Source: an uncultured Collinsella sp. (lineage in GTDB: Bacteria > Actinomycetota > Coriobacteriia > Coriobacteriales > Coriobacteriaceae). From it: DNA of 34,266 nucleotides. Below the pieces are notes generated by a model, which made no database searches, was not told the DNA's origin, and saw only the letters and a program-made list of their open reading frames with translations. The DNA lies in assembly GCA_958413765.1 (NCBI GenBank), contig CATYVH010000017.1, positions 1-34,266 on the forward strand, read 5' to 3'. The number at the start of each line of letters is the position of its first letter. Position 1 is the stretch's first letter. This document shows, in pieces, positions 29,872 to 34,266 of the stretch. The position numbers and the translations under genes are program-made.

Positions 29872-30993
29872 ATGAAGACCATCTACGAGAGTGAATCCAC
29901 GCCTAAGAAGGACGGGTTCTATATGCCCGGCGAGTATGAGGAGCAGGAGCGCACCTGGATTCTGTGGCCGCACCGCTCCGACGTGTGGCGCTGCGGCGCC
30001 AAGCCGGCGCAGAAGGTCTTCACCGAGATCATTAAGACCGTTGCACGCTTTCAGCCCATCACGGTAGGCGTCAACACCGAAGACTTCCCCGCGGTGTGCG
30101 AGATCTTCGACGGTGTTGAGAACGTGCGCGTTATCCACATGGAGTACAACGACAGCTGGATTCGCGACCCCGGCCCGGCGTTCCTCGTTAATGACAATGG
30201 GGAGGTGGCCCTTTCGCACTTCCACTTTAATGCTTACGGCGGTTTCATTGACGGTCTGTACTTCCCGTGGGACAAGGATGCTTCCATTGGCCTGCAGGTG
30301 GCACAGCTTGAGCAGGTTAACCGTTATCGTCCCGAGGACTACATCCTCGAGGGTGGCTCGTTCAACTGTGATGGTCAAGGCACCGTCGTGACCACCGAGA
30401 TGTGTCTGCTCAACGAGGACCGCAACCCGCAGTACACCAAGGAGCAGATTGAGGAGAAGCTCTCTGAGTATCTCGGTATCGAAAAGGTTATCTGGATCAA
30501 GGACGGTATCGATCCGTACGAAACGAACGGTCATGTGGACGACGTCGCATGCTTTAGTGCGCCCGGCGAGGTCTGCTGCATGTGGACCGATGATCCCAAC
30601 CATAAGTTCTACAAGGAGTGCCAGGAGGCGTACAAGACGCTCTCCGAGTCCACGGATGCCAAGGGTCGCAAGCTCAAGATCCACAAGGTGATCATGCCTG
30701 CGACTTCGGTATATATGACCGAAGAGGAGGCCAGCACGATTGATCCCGTCGAGGGCGTGCTGCCGCGTACCCCCGAGGACGCCTTCGAGCCGAGCTATCT
30801 CAATTTCCTGCCCATCAACGGAGCGGTGCTTGTGCCGCAGTTCGGTGACCCCAACGACGCCCAGGCGCTCAAGGATATCCAGGCTGCTTATCCGGACCGT
30901 GAAGTCATCGGTATCATGACTCGCGAGGTTATCTACGGCGGCGGCAACATCCACTGCATCACCCAGCAGCAGCCCAAGGCGCGCCACAAGTAG
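29872..30993 (+). CDS. aguA: Agmatine deiminase, canonical copy
   Basis: The 373-aa enzyme converts agmatine to N-carbamoylputrescine. It has family-standard length and motifs: DSWIRDPGPAFLV, HFNAYGGFIDGLYFPWDKD, LEGGSFNCDGQGT, CLLNEDRNPQ, ETNGHVDDVACF (catalytic His/Asp) and GGGNIHCITQQ (nucleophile Cys). The only deviation seen is Asn for the usual first Asp of DDAW. AGGAG precedes the ATG. The N-terminus (ESESTPKKDGFYMP) is nearly identical to the divergent copy at 19167-20372, yet it lacks that copy's insert. It stands alone with its own divergent LuxR regulator, separate from ptcA by nearly 13 kb, so it may respond to another signal. Confidence 0.93.
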   Translation: MKTIYESESTPKKDGFYMPGEYEEQERTWILWPHRSDVWRCGAKPAQKVFTEIIKTVARFQPITVGVNTEDFPAVCEIFDGVENVRVIHMEYNDSWIRDPGPAFLVNDNGEVALSHFHFNAYGGFIDGLYFPWDKDASIGLQVAQLEQVNRYRPEDYILEGGSFNCDGQGTVVTTEMCLLNEDRNPQYTKEQIEEKLSEYLGIEKVIWIKDGIDPYETNGHVDDVACFSAPGEVCCMWTDDPNHKFYKECQEAYKTLSESTDAKGRKLKIHKVIMPATSVYMTEEEASTIDPVEGVLPRTPEDAFEPSYLNFLPINGAVLVPQFGDPNDAQALKDIQAAYPDREVIGIMTREVIYGGGNIHCITQQQPKARHK

Positions 30994-31033
30994 TAGCTCC
31001 TTGGTAAACAGGGTTTGATTATCCGTAAATGAA

Positions 31034-31066
31034 AGTCCGCCGGCTTCAATGGCCGGCGGGCTTTTT
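31034..31066 (+). terminator. Terminator of the second agmatine deiminase gene
   Basis: CCGCCGGC (31037-31044) pairs with GCCGGCGG (31052-31059), extended by a G-U and a G-C pair, followed by TTTTTG. Confidence 0.85.
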
Positions 31067-31077
31067 GTGTGGCGGCT

Positions 31078-31132
31078 TGGGCGTTTGCCCAGATAAAACC
31101 TACCAAAATAAACCTGTCCCTTTTTGGCAGGT
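31078..31132. repeat. Dispersed composite repeat, partial copy C
   Basis: Only the last module of copies A and B is present: GCGTTTGCCCAGATAAAACC, then CCAAAATAAACCTGTCCC and TTTTTGGCAGGT. ACCTACCAAAA and TTTTTGGCAGGT form an imperfect inverted repeat, and TGGGC..GCCCA a short hairpin at its start. Confidence 0.7.
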
Positions 31133-31212
31133 GGTTTCAGCTGAACGGCGGGCCGTGCGGCTTGGGTGTGCGGGCTCACAATCTGGGGAAACCAAACAGA
31201 TTGGGGGCTTGT

Positions 31213-31383
31213 ATGATCGACTCGAAGGGAAACGTGCGACCCGAGGGCATGTTTAACAGAGCGCACCTGGCCCCCGAAGCCCAGCGCGCATACGATGCGC
31301 TACTCGAGTGCGTGCTCAACGGGCAGAAGGGCTGCGAGGTTTCGGCGCGTGCGGGCATGGATACGATCAAGGCGCTCGTATAG
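31213..31383 (+). CDS. Small ORF, 56 aa, possible gene remnant
   Basis: ATG 31213 follows GGGGG and opens a GC3-rich frame ending GCEVSARAGMDTIKALV. The end faintly resembles the C-terminus of Gfo/Idh/MocA-type oxidoreductases, so it may be a surviving gene end, but no domain is complete and I would not assign it. It lies between repeat copy C and a clearly decayed kinase gene, which supports degeneration. Confidence 0.35.
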   Translation: MIDSKGNVRPEGMFNRAHLAPEAQRAYDALLECVLNGQKGCEVSARAGMDTIKALV

Positions 31384-31952
31384 CTTTACGCTTTCGGATG
31401 TGACACATAGGACTGCATGCGCCGCTCCCGGCTATATTGCCTCCGAGTGCTTTAGCTCATGGAGATAGCCGGCATCAGCGATTTCGAGAGCCTGGCAGCC
31501 GCCACGAATGCCCCGGTGTTTACACCTCAGACGGACGACTTTGGACTCGCGGTCCATATCTTCAAGATGCTCAATCGCGGAATTCATCCGTACAGTTCTG
31601 GCGAGCTGGACCTAGAATTTTTGACCTAGACGACGATATTCCGGCTCTTCCGCTCAATAGCTGCGTGTGCAATGGGCGCAGCTCCTTTGTGGGGACGCTG
31701 ATCGGATATGTTGTCCCTAGTTACGCTCTTGCGATCAATGACTTTGGCAACCTTATGGGCGAGGCTTTCCGCCGGTCGCTCTTTGGCAAAGCGCATGAGC
31801 GCCTTGATGCGCGCACATGGGCGCGCCTGCTCGCCCTGTATCTGTCTGAGACGGTTGAGTGTCCGCGCGGTCATCTATATCACGCTTCGCAGGATGAGTG
31901 TCCCTACTGTCGAGGAGAGCGCACCCTGTTAGCTCTCTTGGCTGATTGCTGA
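31382..31952 (+). pseudogene. Frameshifted C-terminal remnant of a protein kinase-like gene
   Basis: Three successive frames give consecutive pieces of one protein. About 31382-31452 reads DVTHRTACAAPGYIASECF, a kinase activation-segment end (PGYxAPE, here ASE). 31459-31620 reads PVFTPQTDDFGLAVHIFKML and NRGIHPY, the helix F/G region with the conserved TD.F.LAV pattern. About 31600-31952 reads SYALAINDFGNLMGEAFRR, then ARTWARLLALY and a zinc-ribbon-like CPRGHLYHASQDECPYC tail. This order fits bacterial kinases with a C-terminal CxxxHxY..CPxC motif (as I recall, some occur near vWA/PP2C or tellurium-type loci). The ATP-binding lobe is missing. At least two frameshifts make it non-functional. 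Confidence 0.65.
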
Positions 31953-31987
31953 CTGTCTTGGAGAAAGCCCGTGAGGCGGCACACAGG

Positions 31988-32638
31988 CTAATCCTGCGTG
32001 TCGCCTCCGTACATATAGACGATAAATCCGTCGCCGGTGTCCTGGCTGTGATCCTCCAAGATGCGCTTCATGTTGAGGTGTTCGTAAAACTGCCAGTCGG
32101 AGTTGCAGTCGCTCATCAGGAAGAACTTGGTGCAGCCTGCCTTGGCGAGCTCGGTGCGCGCAAGGTCGATGAGCTCGCGGCCGAGTCCCTTGCCCTGCCA
32201 TTCAGGCACAATGATAATCAAGTTGAGTTGACCCTGGGCATATTCGTTGCCTGTGGCGGCAAAGCGATCCGCTGTGGCCTTTTCGCGGCTGTCTCCAAAG
32301 AGCGAGCCCTCGAGCTTGGCATCGGCGGTCTTTGCCATCTCGGTTGCCTGGGCGAACATCTCGTTATAGCAGGGCTCCCACGTGGGATCGGTGCGCGGCT
32401 TGCCGTCCTCGAAGATGCCGATGCAGCAGGCGGCGATAATGCGGCCTTCAGCTTCGGCAACGAGCGCGATGGGGGAGCGCTGCAGCTGCATGGCGATGTT
32501 AAAGCGCGCACAGAAATCGGCGGCTTCGGCGTCGCCTCGGTTGCGCAGCGTGTTGCACCACAGCTGGTTGTAGATGGCGGCGATGCCGGCCAGGTCATCG
32601 AGCGTGGCGGCACGCAGAGTTACGTTGTCAAGGCTCAT
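31988..32638 (-). CDS. GNAT-family N-acetyltransferase
   Basis: The 216-aa protein has the acetyl-CoA-binding motif A, LIIIVPEWQGKGLGRELID (Q-G-x-G-x-G type), preceded by a beta strand and followed by KFFLMSDCNSDWQFYEHLNM, the usual motif B region. The N-terminal TLRAATLDDLAGIAAIYNQL is typical of GNAT starts. It probably acetylates a small molecule or protein amine; the substrate is not inferable. The start at 32638 follows AAGGAG at 6 nt. A link to polyamine acetylation is tempting because of the nearby agmatine genes, but the sequence gives no direct support for it. Confidence 0.87.
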   Translation of the reverse strand: MSLDNVTLRAATLDDLAGIAAIYNQLWCNTLRNRGDAEAADFCARFNIAMQLQRSPIALVAEAEGRIIAACCIGIFEDGKPRTDPTWEPCYNEMFAQATEMAKTADAKLEGSLFGDSREKATADRFAATGNEYAQGQLNLIIIVPEWQGKGLGRELIDLARTELAKAGCTKFFLMSDCNSDWQFYEHLNMKRILEDHSQDTGDGFIVYMYGGDTQD

Positions 32639-32786
32639 GGGGGCTCCTTCCAAGTTGGGTCAGGCCACCCCTGAGTGTGACATGGACGCAGGACGGCCGC
32701 ATCGACCATTCGGCAGGCGAGCCTCGAATCCTCGGGGACGGAGGGTCCTAAGAAGGAATGAGGGCGGATTTTCGGACACTTGCTCG

Positions 32787-32854
32787 ATGAGAGTGGATAA
32801 TCTCCCACTTTTAGCGCTGGTATAGGCCAAAAACGGGAGATTATCCACTCTCAT
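32787..32854. repeat. 20-bp perfect inverted repeat
   Basis: ATGAGAGTGGATAATCTCCC (32787-32806) is exactly complementary to 32835-32854, with a 28-nt loop containing TTAGCGCTGG. No gene overlaps. It sits 5 bp before the second GGGGACGTTCTT palindrome and is probably another dispersed element. Confidence 0.75.
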
Positions 32855-32859
32855 TCTGG

Positions 32860-32917
32860 GTAGTCGTTGGGGACGTTCTTAAACGACCAGTCATTAAAGA
32901 ACGTCCCCAATGACTAC
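32860..32917. repeat. REP-like palindrome, copy 2 (GGGGACGTTCTT family)
   Basis: Arms 32860-32880 and 32897-32917 are complementary in 20 of 21 positions and match copy 1 (255-312), including the loop motif ACGACCAGTC. A related half-arm (GGAACGTCCC) follows near 32951. The remainder of the spacer to 33136 shows only a short hairpin (near 33044-33077) and no gene. Confidence 0.8.
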
Positions 32918-33136
32918 CCCAAGGAACATCCCAGACTGCCGGCAGAAAAGGAACGTCCCTAACTGCCGCATCCGGAGTAAGACAACGCCGCAGGTAGAGG
33001 ACGGACAGACACTATGACCCAATCCAGGGGCACGGAAACGACAGGAGCCCCCGCTCGTGACCGCGGGTCGGGGCTGCGACAATGTTGTTGAAGTGCCAGA
33101 GGCGCAGCCGCGCCGCAACGAGGTTGGGAGGCTCCC

Positions 33137-33600
33137 GTGCCTAGATATTCTACCGCCTTCGGAATGGACGTACACCTCAGGTCCACCACCGTCTGCGCGC
33201 TCGACGCGGAGACGGGCGAGGCCGTGACGAGGAGGTTCCGCGGCAACCCCTGGGGCGAGGTCGCGGAGTGGATGTCGGGCTTCCCCGGCCCGTCGCTCGC
33301 CGCCTACGAGAGCGGCTACCTCGGCTTCGCCCCGCAAAGGGAGCTCTCCGGGCTCGGCGTCGACTGCGTCGTCGCGGCCGTCTCCAAGGTCCCGAGGTCG
33401 GCTGCCGACCTCTCGTCCAAGAACGACCGCAACGACGCGGCCAGGATGGCCAAGGCGATACTGTCGCACGACGTCACCCCGGTATGGGTGCCGTCCCCCG
33501 AGATCGAGGGGCTCAGGGACCTCGCCGCCGCCCACGACGCGGCGACCGCGAGGCTCGCGGCGGCGAAGCAGCGGCTCCTGGCGTTCCTGGCCCGCCGTGG
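33137..33600 (+). pseudogene. IS110-family transposase, truncated by IS21 insertion
   Basis: The GTG at 33137 (after GGGAGG) begins an IS110-type DEDD transposase: FGMDVHLRSTTVCALD (first Asp), AAYESGYLGF (Glu), and SSKNDRNDAARMAKAI (paired Asp), the RuvC-like N-terminal half. The frame is typical until LLAFLARRG at 33600, about 154 codons, where homology stops and the terminal sequence of an IS21-type element begins. The C-terminal half with the catalytic serine is not in the window; it may continue beyond the inserted element. GC content is higher than in neighbouring genes, consistent with a mobile origin. Confidence 0.82.
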
Positions 33601-33648
33601 TGTTAGCGCTAATCTAAAATTGACCACTTTCGCAAACGCATCTCGCCG

Positions 33649-33718
33649 AATGCGCTAACGCGCTTTCGCCGACCCCGCTAACGTACTTTCACCAACTGCG
33701 CTAACGGAACTATGCTCC
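33649..33718 (+). repeat. Three 23-bp IS21 end repeats
   Basis: The units 33650-33672, 33673-33695 and 33696-33718 share CGCTAACG at a fixed position. The inverted form TTAGCG is at the extreme left tip (33603-33608). Confidence 0.7.
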
Positions 33719-33749
33719 GATCGGGTATCCGACCCGGGAGGAGCGGGAT

Positions 33750-34266
33750 ATGGAGCGAAACGTAATGGGAGAGCTGAACGTCTACAGGGGGTCCGGCGCG
33801 AAGCCGAACTTCAGCGAGATCGCGAGGAGGCACGGCATGGACCGGCACACGGTCGCCAAGTACTGGCGGGAGGGCGAGTCCGCCGCCGACGGGAGGTCCG
33901 CGAGGGGCAGCGCCTTCGACCCGCTCGAGGAGGTGATCCGCGCGAAGGCCCAGCTGCCCGGGATGACCAAGATGGCAGTCTACGCGTTCCTGCGCGAGGG
34001 CCGCGGGGAGGGGCTGCCCGGGTACGGCGCCTTCACCGCGTGGTGCCGGGCCCGCGACGTGCCCTTCGGGGGCGCGGGCGGCCGCGAGCCGCACCCGCGG
34101 TTCGAGACGCCCCCGGGCAGGCAGCTGCAGTTCGACTGGAAGGAGGGCATGAGGCTCGTCGACTCGGAGGGCGAGGTCTTCGAGTTCAGCGTGTTCACCG
34201 CGACGCTCGGCTACTCCCGGAAGCACCGCTTCATACCGGTCAGGAGCCGCACGCTCGACGACCTGC
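33750..34266 (+). CDS. istA: IS21-family transposase IstA, N-terminal part (runs off the window)
   Basis: The ATG at 33750 follows GGGAGGAG. The 172 visible residues start with a helix-turn-helix (FSEIARRHGMDRHTVAKYWR, about residues 21-40), continue with a basic and Pro/Gly-rich region (EPHPRFETPPGRQLQFDWKE) and enter the retroviral-integrase fold, where the Asp of QFDWKE is the first catalytic residue of the DDE triad. FSVFTATLGYSRKHRF follows, as in IstA proteins. The reading frame is open to the edge, with no sign of decay. The element interrupts an IS110 gene, so it is the more recent arrival. Confidence 0.88.
   Translation, partial: MERNVMGELNVYRGSGAKPNFSEIARRHGMDRHTVAKYWREGESAADGRSARGSAFDPLEEVIRAKAQLPGMTKMAVYAFLREGRGEGLPGYGAFTAWCRARDVPFGGAGGREPHPRFETPPGRQLQFDWKEGMRLVDSEGEVFEFSVFTATLGYSRKHRFIPVRSRTLDDL

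Larger units (their letters stand above)
33601..34266 (+). mobile_element. IS21-family insertion sequence, left part
   Basis: The element starts with TGTTAGCGC at the point where the IS110 frame breaks. CGCTAACG follows at 33653, 33676 and 33699, exactly 23 bp apart, with (G/A)CTTTCRCC between the copies. IS21-family ends carry such multiple repeats as transposase-binding sites. The istA gene begins at 33750. The right end, istB and any target duplication lie outside the window. Confidence 0.8.

Noticed and set aside
31988..32638. Spermidine/putrescine acetyltransferase (SpeG)
   Set aside because: Only general GNAT motifs are seen; the size and sequence do not resemble SpeG, so proximity to agmatine genes is not enough.
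1..34266. CRISPR array, tRNA or rRNA genes
   Set aside because: The short-period repeats found (23-bp units at 27267 and 33650) have only three units without spacers of CRISPR type, and no tRNA or rRNA sequence was recognised.

Overview
The window looks like a chromosomal stretch from a gut coriobacterium, most probably Collinsella (Actinomycetota, Coriobacteriia). The reasons are a high-GC, strongly GC3-biased coding style, an O2-sensitive lifestyle marker (a flavodiiron protein), an agmatine deiminase / putrescine carbamoyltransferase module, LuxR-type regulators with an N-terminal seven-helix membrane domain (abundant in this class), and many short dispersed palindromes. The genus call is inference from gene style; no rRNA or other marker gene is present.

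Layout. 1-407: tail of an unidentified gene, three palindromic structures and the gal terminator. 408-4602: galT-galK (minus strand), divergent from a LacI-family regulator, with three copies of a shared operator between them. 4732-5892: flavodiiron protein. 5959-7955: DeoR-family regulator divergent from a class II ketose-bisphosphate aldolase. 7956-8277: repeat-rich spacer. 8278-11374, all minus strand: HAD hydrolase, cupin-AraC regulator, two possible tiny genes, and a NUDIX(MutT)-Vsr endonuclease fusion. 11515-14527: BceAB-like ABC transporter without a visible two-component system.

14628-31132 is an agmatine/polyamine region bounded by and containing copies of a dispersed repeat. It holds a membrane LuxR regulator (minus), ptcA, an APC antiporter, a divergent agmatine deiminase, a second APC antiporter, a 63-aa small protein (minus), a second membrane LuxR regulator, a YtcJ-type amidohydrolase, a MATE exporter, an AAA/DUF4143 ATPase, a third LuxR regulator with a GAF-like sensor part (minus), and a second, canonical agmatine deiminase. 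The expected logic is agmatine uptake in exchange for putrescine, deimination to N-carbamoylputrescine, then phosphorolysis to putrescine and carbamoyl phosphate. The ATP-forming carbamate kinase is not in this window. Nearly every gene in this region is preceded by a long spacer full of RNA-like hairpins, including a stem capped by a cUUCGg tetraloop and a three-way junction ending in an intrinsic terminator. This points to post-transcriptional control layered on the LuxR regulators.

31213-34266 is a decaying, mobile end: an unassigned 56-aa ORF, a frameshifted protein-kinase remnant, a GNAT acetyltransferase, two palindromic repeats, and an IS110-family transposase gene cut after about 154 codons by an IS21-family element that runs off the window end.

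The most noteworthy items are the MutT-Vsr fusion, the structured leaders and paired membrane LuxR sensors of the agmatine region, the altered first agmatine deiminase, and the dispersed repeat families.
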